Shown piece after piece: positions 16,790-26,133 of a stretch of DNA of 64,000 nt. A program made the position numbers and the translations under genes. The first letter of the stretch is position 1, and every line of letters starts with the position of its first letter. A model generated the notes under the pieces. It made no database searches. It was not told where the DNA came from and saw only the letters and a list, made by a program, of their open reading frames with translations. The DNA is taken from positions 1 through 64,000 of the forward strand of contig JBBIKG010000006.1 of the NCBI GenBank assembly GCA_037445555.1. Direction: 5' to 3'. The stretch comes from JAAYJT01 sp037445555. GTDB lineage: Bacteria > Bacteroidota > Bacteroidia > Bacteroidales > JAAYJT01.

Positions 16790-19000
16790 TTAATTGTGAT
16801 GCTTCAGGTCCAACTTTATTTTCTTTAACGAATCAAGTTCATGGATAGGTCTTTCAAGTTCGTATGGTATGGGAAGCCTGGAGTAGGTCTGAAAGTAAAG
16901 TACGCATGCATCACGCCACCAAATGGCATCTTTTGTTTGAATTTTCAGACGCGATTGCACGTGAGCAAATCTTTCTTTGTCAATAATGGCTTCCTGCCGA
17001 TCCCAGACCTTTTGATAATTTCTGACGGCATCAACGCCTTCCTGGTATTTGTAGCATAGTTCATCCCAAAGCATTCTGCCATTTGCTAAACGGTGTGTCC
17101 ATGGCAGAAAGTGAAACCATAGCAGATACTTTTCAGGGCAGGATGACGGGCTGTCATAAATATCATTTAATGGCGGGTTATATTGATCCACTCCACCGCT
17201 TCCATTTCGGGAACGATTAAACCCAATACCGTTTTCAGAAGCATTATGGTAATATCGCGGAAGCCAGTCGATCCTGGCACCGGGTACATCGCACCAGGGC
17301 TCAGGACCATAATGATGTCCCCATGCAAAAAGATGATGCAATCCCAGTGGCATCATGTAGTTTACCACTGCTTCGTGTGATTGAAGCATCATTGTCTTGA
17401 CGTCAGCCACAAACTGAGTATTGTCTGAAAAGGTCATTCGTATCCATTCATCAGCTGCCTGGTCGGCGGTGATCGCGTTATTCCATGCCATTCGGCCAAT
17501 TGTGTACCAGTTTGCCTGAGCAAAATGATGTCCGCACCAGTTTGTGTCTTCACCTATATTTGACACACCGGCGATCGCAGTCAGACCATTTGGTCTATGG
17601 GTACGATCGGTCATCTTTGCTACTGTCGATCCGGGTCCGCGAACGAAAGTATCGCTATTGAACGTTTCTTGAAATAACGACCCAAGAAATACCAGATGGT
17701 TGGAGAAGCCCAGATATTCTTGGGTGATCTGGAATTCTATCATGGCAGGAGTCTTAATCAGCGAGCCGAATAAAGGACTAAATGGCTCGCGTGGCTGAAA
17801 ATCAACCGGGCCGTTTTTTACCTGAATAATGACATTTTCGGCAAAATGTCCGTCATAGGGCATGAATTCATTATAGGCCTGCATGGCCCGATCTGACGAG
17901 GCAGGTTTATACACAAACGCCCGCCAGATGATAATGCCGCCGTAAGGTTTAACGGCTTCGGCAAGCATATTGGCCCCATCCACATGTGTGCGGCCGTAAT
18001 CCATTGGCCCCGGCTGGCCTTCAGAATTTGCTTTTACCAGAAAGCCCCCGAAATCGGGTATGGCTTTATAGATCTCAGCCACCTTGGCGGTCCACCATTT
18101 GCGCACATCAGGATTCAGCGGGTCAGCATTCTGAAGGTTGGACAACACGACTGGCGAGGCAAAATTGATGGAAAGAAATATTCGGATTCCGTAAGGACGA
18201 AAAACATCAGCCAGGGTGCGCACCTTCTGTATATACCCCGTGCTTAGTATCTGCGGATTTGCATTTACATTGTTCGGCACCATTGCATTGATGCCGACGG
18301 AAGCATTGGCTCTTGCATATTCAGCATATCGGGGTGAAATGACGCCGGGAAGATCGTTCCATTTCCATAAGGAATACCCTGCATAGCCACGCTCGATGGT
18401 CCCATCGAGGTTGTCCCAGTGGTTGAGCATGCGTAAATCATATGACGGTTGGCTCTGTTCAGCATAGGTTGCAGAGAACTTCCCGGTCTGGATAAGTCTG
18501 ATCAAGTGAAATGTACCATAAAGTACTCCCTGTTGGGTAGGCGATGCGATCACGACACATTGCCGGTTGAATACATTCATCGTCCTGATTATAAACCCAT
18601 CCCGATGCATGGTCAGAAGCTCTTTATCAATGTTGAAACGCCTTGCTGTTTTGCTACCGGCAGTGACTAGGATGACAACTTTATTTTTAATTACCTTATC
18701 GATTTGTAATGTTTGTCCTGTGAATCCGTTGTATGCGCAGGCTAACTCATTCACTGCCAGCCGGATGCTTTGATGCGAATCTTCAGCGAACACAGACGTC
18801 ACTGCCTCAATAAGCTGCAGCCGCTGGGGCAGGGGTAAAGGCTCGTAACGAAGCCAGAGCCTGCTACCATCTTCAGCGCTGAGCCGGAAAACAAGAATAA
18901 GAATAATAGCCAAAAGGCCACATCTGGCCGGCAGTATAATGTTCTCACGCTTAAACCACCTCGCCGGTAATCCAGGTGCCGATAGATCTCCTGAATGCAT
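16790..19000 (-). CDS. GH67 alpha-glucuronidase
   Basis: GH67 enzymes release (4-O-methyl)glucuronic acid from the non-reducing end of xylooligosaccharides. The 736-residue protein has the expected three-part layout, with GGFLVKANSEGQPGPMDYGRT cut here as LVKANSEGQPGPMDYGR and IIIWRAFVYKP in the barrel. Other matches are NVIIQVKNGPVDFQPREPFSP, ANWYTIGRMAWN and RTHRPNGLTAIAGVSNIGED segments. A hydrophobic stretch at about residues 28-42 (LLAIILILVFRLSA) suggests export; the true start may be internal. It complements the GH115 gene immediately upstream, which acts on polymer-internal groups. An apparent terminator lies in the 213 bases before it. Confidence 0.93.
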   Translation of the reverse strand: MHSGDLSAPGLPARWFKRENIILPARCGLLAIILILVFRLSAEDGSRLWLRYEPLPLPQRLQLIEAVTSVFAEDSHQSIRLAVNELACAYNGFTGQTLQIDKVIKNKVVILVTAGSKTARRFNIDKELLTMHRDGFIIRTMNVFNRQCVVIASPTQQGVLYGTFHLIRLIQTGKFSATYAEQSQPSYDLRMLNHWDNLDGTIERGYAGYSLWKWNDLPGVISPRYAEYARANASVGINAMVPNNVNANPQILSTGYIQKVRTLADVFRPYGIRIFLSINFASPVVLSNLQNADPLNPDVRKWWTAKVAEIYKAIPDFGGFLVKANSEGQPGPMDYGRTHVDGANMLAEAVKPYGGIIIWRAFVYKPASSDRAMQAYNEFMPYDGHFAENVIIQVKNGPVDFQPREPFSPLFGSLIKTPAMIEFQITQEYLGFSNHLVFLGSLFQETFNSDTFVRGPGSTVAKMTDRTHRPNGLTAIAGVSNIGEDTNWCGHHFAQANWYTIGRMAWNNAITADQAADEWIRMTFSDNTQFVADVKTMMLQSHEAVVNYMMPLGLHHLFAWGHHYGPEPWCDVPGARIDWLPRYYHNASENGIGFNRSRNGSGGVDQYNPPLNDIYDSPSSCPEKYLLWFHFLPWTHRLANGRMLWDELCYKYQEGVDAVRNYQKVWDRQEAIIDKERFAHVQSRLKIQTKDAIWWRDACVLYFQTYSRLPIPYELERPIHELDSLKKIKLDLKHHN

Positions 19001-19034
19001 ACTCTTACGAAATTACTGCTTTTAAATGTGTCCG

Positions 19035-19084
19035 ATGAAAAAGAGGATCAGAACATTTACCTGAATAAATGGCTGACCCTCTTT
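19035..19084 (-). terminator. Hairpin terminator or attenuator between GH115 and GH67 genes
   Basis: On the minus strand AAAGAGGGTCAG (19084-19073) and CTGATCCTCTTT (19051-19040) pair over 11 of 12 positions around a 21-base loop, followed by a short T run. It lies after the GH115 stop and 34 bases before the GH67 start, so it could lower expression of everything downstream or end one transcript. No promoter box was found between it and GH67. Confidence 0.55.
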
Positions 19085-19213
19085 ACCAAACCAACCAAAA
19101 TTCAAACCAGAATCCATCGCAGGTCAATTACTGAAACCGACTGATCTCTCAGCCATTCGTTGAAAGCTTTAGTGCATTTTGTCGTTCGAAATAACAAAAA
19201 GAGTGTGTTCATG

Positions 19214-21784
19214 TCATAACTTAACAATACTTGCCCTTTCCACCCTGGCGCTTTCGGGCGGGCCCAGATATGAAGGCTTAAGGCCTCCGGTATTGATGAT
19301 GATTTTCTGTAAAACTATCCCGGGATCCAAAGCCCTGAATTTAACGGTGCTGAATCCGGGCGTGCTGATCAAGTGCTTTGTTATCGTCTTATTTATGCTG
19401 TTTGCCTGCCATTTCTCCATTAGCTTTATATCGTAAGTTTGATTGAAATTGACAACCTGTTCGGGTTGGCCATCCAGCGAAATAGCATACCGCAGCCCTT
19501 TGTTCTCGTTGAAATTAAGTGTCGGGGATAGCAGCACCATCACGTCCACCTCGCCTGATGATTCAAAATACACATCGTATTCAAGTGATACATTTTCATT
19601 TGGGTCTTGATAGGCATTAGCCGGCATTGTTGTGATGCCTGACGAAGTTTTGCCGAGATCGGGTATGATCTGCCAGAATATTTTTTCAGTATTGTTTTTT
19701 CGGGAATAATGAGGCGCCTCGATGGAGATGTACCCATCTTTTTCTACAAAAACTAACTGGCTATTAGGTGTAGGATTTCCTGCCACCCTTGTCACTGCAG
19801 GCATGACTCTTTGGCGTGGTTGCTGCCAGTAGGTATAACCGATGCGAATCTGGTCCATCATATGCGGCCATTTTCCTCCGGCTATGACATTGTTGTATCT
19901 GTGGGTAAGCAACGAATCCTTAATGAAACATTCTTTGGCCACATCTGCCCATTCGTTGGCAGCCAGGTCATTTCTAGAGGCCAGGGCTCTGTTTTTCGCC
20001 ACTGCAAAGTACATCTGATAGAGATTAGCCATCCCGTGAACAGGCCAGAGCACAAGTTGCTCGTAGGCGTCATGATACTGCGCGGGTAAAAGATAGTATA
20101 CCTTAAATGCTTCGAGCAAGAGGTTTTGATAGTCGTTTGTGACGGTTTCAAATTCGTCGTAATTTTCGAGACTGTAGGTTGAGGCATCAAGCAGCTCTGG
20201 CGTAACCCGGCGGTTATATTTCGTGTATGTGTTGATAATATGAGCAATCTTTTCTGAATGCGTTCCTCCAAACTGCTCATCACAGAATGCCACGGTATGA
20301 TCGAACAGGTTATTCGGATTAAAATAATCCGGATTCCAGGCCATATCCAGGAAGAAGGTAATAGGATACTCCATGGGTTTAATATCCCCCACATTCACCA
20401 CCCATATCTTATCTACTCCATGTTGCCAGGTTAGGTTCATCTGCTCCCATATACGTGATACCTGGCTAACATTGAGCCATTTGTAGTTTCTTGGCCCACC
20501 CACGTAATCAAAATGGTAGTACATTCCATATCCACCTTTTCGCTTCGGTGCAGTCAGCAGCGGGAGTTTTCTCACATTGCCCCAATTGTCATCGCATAAC
20601 AGCAATGTGACATCATCAGGCACACGCATTCCTTTATCATAGTAGTCCTGCACCTCTTTATACAAGGCCCAGACCTGAGGCACCATGTCACTTTTCTTAT
20701 CGGCAACCTTGCTCATGATGGTGCGTTGCTCTTTAATGACCTTTTCAAGAAGCTTGATGTTTGCCTGTTCAGTCATAGGTTCATCTCCGTCGCCACGCAT
20801 GCCCACTGTGACAATTGTTTCAAAATCTTTCATTCTTTCAAATCCTGTTTTCCAAAACTCGTTGAGGATTTTCGGATTTTTTGAATAATCCCATGGGCCG
20901 CTTCCATAACGCCTCCATTCGTCATGTGCGCGCCCCATCGGTTCGTGGTGTGAGGTCCCGATAACAATGCCCATTTCGTTGGCCAGGGGGCCATTTAACG
21001 GATCGTCGTCAAAAAAGGCACTTCCCCACATAGCAGGCCATAGAAAGTTGCCATTGAGCCTTAAAATCAGCTCAAACACCCTTTCGTAGAATTTATGATT
21101 AAACCCACCAAAGGTTACTCTACTCCATCCGGTCAGGGCAGGCGCTTCATCGTTAATAAAGATTCCTCTGTAGGTGACCTTCGGTTGGGTGCTGACATAT
21201 CTTCCCGGTTCAACAGAAAGATTCTTGTTTTTCTTGACAGGCACATCAGCCCACCAATACCAGGGTGAAACGCCACACTGCCGCGACAGGTCAAAGAGTC
21301 CGTAAATCGTTCCGCGCTTATCGCTTCCTACGATGACCAGAGCTTGCTTGATGCCGGGTAAGGGATTGGTAATGACTTCGGTAATTGAGCTTTCTTTTTT
21401 TCCGATTAGCTCCCTGACATCAATCTTTCCGGCTTTTACCATCTCTTTAATAAGTTCACTCCTGTCCAGACTGCCAATGATGATTACGCTGCCCAGCTCT
21501 TTACGGGCAGTCAGTAGTACTGGCTCCTGGGATGTGACATTTTTCATGTCGGCCTGCAGGAATTTGACCGCGCGAACCACCCCTGGATCTTCATTTGCAT
21601 CTATCAGTATTGGTGCGATATGCTCAGGGGTGGAGACAGTAAAGCGCTGCGGGCTATTTGAAAAATACACAAATTGATTCGGACTCCTCAGATTAAATGG
21701 GGCGGCAACAACAGAATAACACAATAACCCCCATAAAACGAGAGTAGCCGTAACTGTTCGGTCTATCATGTTCATTTGCTTCAT
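19214..21784 (-). CDS. GH115 xylan alpha-1,2-glucuronidase
   Basis: An 856-residue secreted enzyme (signal peptide about 1-28) of family GH115, which removes (4-O-methyl)glucuronic acid from internal as well as terminal xylose units. Recognisable segments are GIFINDEAPALTGWS, NGNFLWPAMWGSAF, GIVIGTSHHEPMGRAHDEW, VTVGMRGDGDEPM, and GYGMYYHFDYVGGPRNYKW. The last 150 residues form a beta-rich C-terminal domain. Its length is typical. It lies between the surface-type GH10 and GH67, an order consistent with stepwise side-chain removal. Confidence 0.93.
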   Translation of the reverse strand: MKQMNMIDRTVTATLVLWGLLCYSVVAAPFNLRSPNQFVYFSNSPQRFTVSTPEHIAPILIDANEDPGVVRAVKFLQADMKNVTSQEPVLLTARKELGSVIIIGSLDRSELIKEMVKAGKIDVRELIGKKESSITEVITNPLPGIKQALVIVGSDKRGTIYGLFDLSRQCGVSPWYWWADVPVKKNKNLSVEPGRYVSTQPKVTYRGIFINDEAPALTGWSRVTFGGFNHKFYERVFELILRLNGNFLWPAMWGSAFFDDDPLNGPLANEMGIVIGTSHHEPMGRAHDEWRRYGSGPWDYSKNPKILNEFWKTGFERMKDFETIVTVGMRGDGDEPMTEQANIKLLEKVIKEQRTIMSKVADKKSDMVPQVWALYKEVQDYYDKGMRVPDDVTLLLCDDNWGNVRKLPLLTAPKRKGGYGMYYHFDYVGGPRNYKWLNVSQVSRIWEQMNLTWQHGVDKIWVVNVGDIKPMEYPITFFLDMAWNPDYFNPNNLFDHTVAFCDEQFGGTHSEKIAHIINTYTKYNRRVTPELLDASTYSLENYDEFETVTNDYQNLLLEAFKVYYLLPAQYHDAYEQLVLWPVHGMANLYQMYFAVAKNRALASRNDLAANEWADVAKECFIKDSLLTHRYNNVIAGGKWPHMMDQIRIGYTYWQQPRQRVMPAVTRVAGNPTPNSQLVFVEKDGYISIEAPHYSRKNNTEKIFWQIIPDLGKTSSGITTMPANAYQDPNENVSLEYDVYFESSGEVDVMVLLSPTLNFNENKGLRYAISLDGQPEQVVNFNQTYDIKLMEKWQANSINKTITKHLISTPGFSTVKFRALDPGIVLQKIIINTGGLKPSYLGPPESARVERASIVKL

Positions 21785-21928
21785 TTCATTCTATAATCAA
21801 TGCAAGGCGTAGAATAAAAATCCTCTATTGAAGGTTACAGTTCATACAACAGCCATTATCGGCTGTGTTTATCTGACAAACAGAAAACTATTGTCTTACG
21901 CGTCCGGTATCGACGTTCCGAAAACCGG

Positions 21929-23035
21929 TCAGAAGTTAATTACCCCGAAATATGCCCTTTTGGGATTGTTGCTACGATCGAATAACAAAGGATAATTTTG
22001 CCGTCCGGCCACAGGCCAGTTATTGAGCCAGGAAACCCTGTCGGTAATACCCCAGAAGGTAACATTGGTAATTTTTTGTTTATGTAGTCTGAAAAGGTTG
22101 AAGTATCTGATATAGGCAGTATTGAGCTTCGATTCAATGTCTGCATTGTAGTCAGTCTGAGGCGCAGAGTTGCTTGTATACACAGAAACATCCATCTCGG
22201 TGACATGCAGTTCAACTCCGAGGGAAGCATAGCGGTTGATGGCATCAACAATCAGGTCGCTTGACGGGTATTCGATATTCCAGTGCCCCTGCATGCCGAA
22301 ACCATCCACCAGGCCCTGTGCTTTGAGCCGACTGACTAACGAATATATCTTTTCGCGTTTTGTAGGATCAACTTCGTTGTAATCATTATAAAATAGCCTT
22401 GCCTGCGGGTCGGCCTGTCTGGCAGCCTTGAAGGCTTCGAAAATGAAATCTTCGCCACAGATATTATACCATTTACTTGTCCTGTAGGTTCCGCTTCCGT
22501 CATCGATGGCTTCGTTCACAACATCCCAGGCATATACCTTACCCTTGTATCGGGTTACTATCGTGTTGATGTGTTTGCGCATGCGGTTCAGCACTGTATC
22601 TTTTGTAGCAGTGACACCGTTTTTCTCAAACACCCAGTCAGGACATTGCGAATGCCATACCAAGGTATGACCACGCACTTTCATCCCGTTGGCCTGTGCG
22701 AAATTCACAATCTTGTCAGGATTGTCGAACCGAAAATTTCCCTGCGTAGGCTGGATTGACGACCATTTCATGACATTCTCGGCGGTAAGACAGCTAAAGT
22801 GTCTTTTCATTAACGCCGCTTCAGACGAAATATCTATCGATCCCGGTTCGATGGCGGTTCCGATTTCAAAATAACCATCCTTGGTAAAGTAATCTTTCAA
22901 ACCCTCGGCAACCTTGTTGTATTCGTCAAGTGATTTCGGCCGGACAGGCTTGGGAGTCGGATTATCCGGAGTATCGTCATCACAGGATAGAAGAGAAATG
23001 AGAATAAAAGTCAATATGAGTCGTGCGAGATTCAT
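21929..23035 (-). CDS. GH10 endo-1,4-beta-xylanase, probable surface lipoprotein
   Basis: A 368-residue GH10 xylanase with lipobox ISLLSC followed directly by DDDTPDN. Acidic residues just after the lipid cysteine resemble the Bacteroidetes surface-export signal, so it may sit on the outside and make the first cuts. Catalytic residues are E175 in WDVVNEAIDDG and E280 in LHVTEMDVSV; HTLVWHSQCPDWVF and VTFWGITDRVSWL are also present. It is a paralogue of the GH10 at 14113-15249. A 121-base repeat-bounded element separates it from the upstream glycan-binding protein. Confidence 0.95.
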   Translation of the reverse strand: MNLARLILTFILISLLSCDDDTPDNPTPKPVRPKSLDEYNKVAEGLKDYFTKDGYFEIGTAIEPGSIDISSEAALMKRHFSCLTAENVMKWSSIQPTQGNFRFDNPDKIVNFAQANGMKVRGHTLVWHSQCPDWVFEKNGVTATKDTVLNRMRKHINTIVTRYKGKVYAWDVVNEAIDDGSGTYRTSKWYNICGEDFIFEAFKAARQADPQARLFYNDYNEVDPTKREKIYSLVSRLKAQGLVDGFGMQGHWNIEYPSSDLIVDAINRYASLGVELHVTEMDVSVYTSNSAPQTDYNADIESKLNTAYIRYFNLFRLHKQKITNVTFWGITDRVSWLNNWPVAGRQNYPLLFDRSNNPKRAYFGVINF

Positions 23036-23087
23036 CAGATATTATCTAGGATGGTTTATAGACTATTTAAAGTTTCAAGTTGGAAAA

Positions 23088-23208
23088 GAGGCTGTCTCAT
23101 ATGCCAAGCAATATTCCGGCATTAAGCCAGTCGAAGCGCATAATAATTTGCTAATCAATTGTCGTTCCGACTAGCAAAGCGACCAGTAAAGTCATATGAG
23201 ACAGCCTC
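23088..23208. mobile_element. 121-base MITE-like element with perfect 16-base inverted ends
   Basis: GAGGCTGTCTCATATG at 23088-23103 is repeated exactly as its reverse complement at 23193-23208. The 89 bases between do not code and do not extend the pairing. Ends of the GAGGCTGTCTCA kind are familiar to me from Bacteroidetes insertion sequences, so a non-autonomous derivative is the favoured reading. No long target duplication is visible; only AAA flanks both sides. Read on the minus strand, the element ends in CCTCTTTTCC and could also act as a terminator. Confidence 0.55.
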
Positions 23209-23218
23209 AAAGAACAAG

Positions 23219-24991
23219 TTAGTTTATAACAAACCTTACGTTGTCAAAATTGACCACCATGTTTTTGCCCGGAATCTGTGTTCCGCCCGACTGATATGCC
23301 CCTGAAAACATGACACAAATAATGCGGCAGTTGTTGGGTGCAAACCTCGCGGAGCTTGCGGCAGGAAATGAGTTATTGTACATGAATGAATCATTACCGA
23401 CTCGAGTGGTGTTGGTGTTAATGGTCACCTTTTGCCAGATGCCCGGTCCGTCATATTTGACCTTAAACAGGTCGGTATAATATCCGTATCCACCTCCCGC
23501 AGTTTGGTCGGCGTTGAAGAACAACACTTTTAAGGTTACAAAATTATTGGCATCGAGCAATTCGGTAGGCAGAACATCCCAAGAAATATCAAACTCAAAA
23601 TTCACCCCCACCGAGCTGTTGGTATACAGCAGGAACCTGTCAGGAGCCGGGTTGGCGGATCCTCCCTGGTCGCCTCTGAAATACATACGTGGTGATCCGG
23701 AGGTTGTAAAGGAAACATCCCATCTGCGATAATTCCCTCTTGCCAGCCCACTAGATACTATGGTTTTTGAATTTACAGCAAAATCGACAAACTGCTCGCT
23801 GTTTGCTGCACCGGTATACATAGGTTCATTAAACAGTCGCACCGGGGTGTACATATTGTCGTAATCGGCCAACCAGAAATTGCCTGTGATAATAAATGGC
23901 GATGTAGTGCTAACAACCCCATTGGCTGTAACAAGGTTGATTACACCGCTTTGAGCACCTGAAATACGTATGGTGATGTTGGTTGGTGTCTGCGCCATGA
24001 TGGTGGCTGCATTCGTACCAATGCGTGCAGTGGTAACCAGGTCAAATCTTGTACCTGTCAGCGTGATATCTCTGACACCGCCAGCAATTTCTGCACCTTT
24101 GAAGGGGAAGAAACTGGTAATGGTGGGCAGGTAAACCTGGAAATTGCCGGTCGATTCGGTTGTGCCATCGGGCACGGTAAGTACTATCTTTCCGGTGGTT
24201 GCACCGGCTGGTACCGTGGCCCTCAGGACCGAAGCACTCACTGCTGTGAAAGTGGCATTCAAGGTTCCAAACTGTACTCGTGTAACTACGTTCATCATGG
24301 TGCCGTTAATGGTAATTTCATCGCCGATATTCAGCGCACTGATATCAGGAGTGATGCTTGAGATAATCGGCAACTGAAGAGACAGTTGCGACGAGCTCGT
24401 AACCACACCTTTCTTGGGAATCCCATAGCTTGTGGGAAACATGTAGTACATCTGAATAAAGCCGGTTTTCAGTCCTGTTGGTGCAGCAAACCTGATTTGG
24501 GTAGCGGTTTTTTGCTGAATGGTTGCTCTCAGTGCACCGACATACAACGAATCGACCCTGTCAAGCAATGTGCCGGTAATTGTAATCACGTCACCGCTGC
24601 TGGCAATTTGGGGGGCAAAGCTGGTGATGGTTGGAACAGGTGTAAGATCCACCGTGAAATTTTCGATGGAAGTTATCACACTGTTCGCTTTAACGAGCTT
24701 GATCTTGCCCGATATGGCTCCTACAGGAACTTTGACCATGATCTGAGTGGCCGTTTTGGACTGAATGGTAGCTTCGCTGTTCACGAATGAAACCTTGGTA
24801 ACATCATTCAATCCTTCACCGGTTATCTTAACATCCTGTCCGGAAAACCCAGTTTTAGGTTCGAAGCTGAAAGGGGCAACCTGCTCTATAGGGTCGATGC
24901 TCAGGGGAGCCGACTTTTTGCAACTGACTGCCACAATGCATAAAGCAAGTACCAGTAGGGCTGCTTTTGCTGTATGAATCATCATTTTCAT
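23219..24991 (-). CDS. Surface glycan-binding lipoprotein with TIG domains
   Basis: A 590-residue lipoprotein (CIVAVSCKKS) with about four tandem TIG/IPT immunoglobulin-like repeats between residues 40 and 370. Each has the form (V/I)TI(T/N)GTxL...V..VxxG...A followed by P.G...G.I. A C-terminal domain of about 220 residues (from NFWLADYDNMYTP to the end) is of the type that binds xylan or xyloglucan in surface glycan-binding proteins. It takes the place of SusE/SusF in this locus. It should capture xylan at the cell surface for the SusC/SusD pair. A shorter paralogue is immediately upstream (12-base gap). Confidence 0.87.
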   Translation of the reverse strand: MKMMIHTAKAALLVLALCIVAVSCKKSAPLSIDPIEQVAPFSFEPKTGFSGQDVKITGEGLNDVTKVSFVNSEATIQSKTATQIMVKVPVGAISGKIKLVKANSVITSIENFTVDLTPVPTITSFAPQIASSGDVITITGTLLDRVDSLYVGALRATIQQKTATQIRFAAPTGLKTGFIQMYYMFPTSYGIPKKGVVTSSSQLSLQLPIISSITPDISALNIGDEITINGTMMNVVTRVQFGTLNATFTAVSASVLRATVPAGATTGKIVLTVPDGTTESTGNFQVYLPTITSFFPFKGAEIAGGVRDITLTGTRFDLVTTARIGTNAATIMAQTPTNITIRISGAQSGVINLVTANGVVSTTSPFIITGNFWLADYDNMYTPVRLFNEPMYTGAANSEQFVDFAVNSKTIVSSGLARGNYRRWDVSFTTSGSPRMYFRGDQGGSANPAPDRFLLYTNSSVGVNFEFDISWDVLPTELLDANNFVTLKVLFFNADQTAGGGYGYYTDLFKVKYDGPGIWQKVTINTNTTRVGNDSFMYNNSFPAASSARFAPNNCRIICVMFSGAYQSGGTQIPGKNMVVNFDNVRFVIN

Positions 24992-25003
24992 ATGCGTGTG
25001 ATT

Positions 25004-26095
25004 TTAATTTGCAATGATAAATTTGATGTTGTCGATGGAGAAAGTTTCTCCGAAATTGTTGCTGGCAGTCTGAGCAGGTGGCTGGATTTTTACTACTCCC
25101 AATTCGGCAAACGGAGCCACAACAGGGCTGGGCGGAATCGTGCTTCCATAGCCTGAACCCATGGTACTGAACGGTATTACGATGGTTTGCCAGCTGGTTG
25201 TTACAGGCCGGGTCAATCCCCACACATCCGATCCCTTGGCTACCATGATATTGATATTCATGGCCTTAGAAGCTTTAATATCAATTGATAGAGATACTTT
25301 TGCATTATCGGCTGCCGGATGACCGCTGAAATAAAAGTCGACATTGCCACCCCAGCTTGTTGCCAGGTCCTGAATGGTAAGGAAACAAACCTTGTTCCTT
25401 GGGAATTCCTCAGCTGGATAGGTAACAGTTTTGCTGATATTCCCGTTAGGGCTGATGCTTGTATAAAAGGTGCTCGGGTTGTCGAAGTCGTTAATCAGGA
25501 TTTCTCTGCCTAAGATCAATGATGCCGAACTGAGCGATTCGCCTCCGGTAGCAGTAACGATCTTGATGACCCCGCCAGTAGAGCCGGCCGGCATGGCAAA
25601 TCTGACCATTCTGTCATCAATTACCTCAAATGAAGCGGCCCTGACGGTTCCTACCCATATTTGCTGAGCCAGGTAAAGCTCGCGACCCAAAAGGGTAATG
25701 AGGGTTCCCGGGGTACCTGCGCCTGGGCTAAACGCCTGAATAACAGGCGGAGAAATGATCTTCAGAGCTCTTTGCGCCAGTCCTTTGCCTGAAAAGAAGA
25801 GGTTGACTGTGATTACATCGCCCAGCGGTGTGGCCGCAGGGACAGTCATTTTTAACTCAGTGGCTGTGGCTGTGTAGGCAACCATGGTGTTCTCGGTATT
25901 CAACATGATCTTATATACCTTGTCCAGATCGGTTCCTTTGAAGGTTACCACATCCCCTGGTTGAGCAATACTTTTGTCGACACTGGTAATTTTACTGTTG
26001 AAGTCGACAATTTTCGATTCCATATACGTCTCCTTGTCAACGCAGCCCGCGAAGAACAATGGAATCAGCAATGTCACCAGAAATATTTTTTTCAT
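25004..26095 (-). CDS. Second, shorter TIG-domain surface glycan-binding lipoprotein
   Basis: A 363-residue lipoprotein (LIPLFFAGCVDKE) built like its neighbour at 23219-24991 but with only two TIG/IPT repeats (about residues 35-200) before a C-terminal binding-type domain (ILINDFDNPSTFYTSI onward, ending FSIDNIKFIIAN). The shared ending NFDNVRF/SIDNIKF in the two proteins suggests duplication followed by divergence. It probably binds xylan at the surface. It lies 38 bases after the SusD-like gene, in one operon. Confidence 0.85.
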   Translation of the reverse strand: MKKIFLVTLLIPLFFAGCVDKETYMESKIVDFNSKITSVDKSIAQPGDVVTFKGTDLDKVYKIMLNTENTMVAYTATATELKMTVPAATPLGDVITVNLFFSGKGLAQRALKIISPPVIQAFSPGAGTPGTLITLLGRELYLAQQIWVGTVRAASFEVIDDRMVRFAMPAGSTGGVIKIVTATGGESLSSASLILGREILINDFDNPSTFYTSISPNGNISKTVTYPAEEFPRNKVCFLTIQDLATSWGGNVDFYFSGHPAADNAKVSLSIDIKASKAMNINIMVAKGSDVWGLTRPVTTSWQTIVIPFSTMGSGYGSTIPPSPVVAPFAELGVVKIQPPAQTASNNFGETFSIDNIKFIIAN

Positions 26096-26133
26096 AATTA
26101 TTTTCGTTTTTGTTATTGTTCCATAAACAGAGC

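Noticed and set aside
21849..21866. Hairpin ACAGCC/GGCTGT after the GH10 gene
   Set aside because: The stem is six bases with no T run on the coding strand, so it is too weak to call a terminator.
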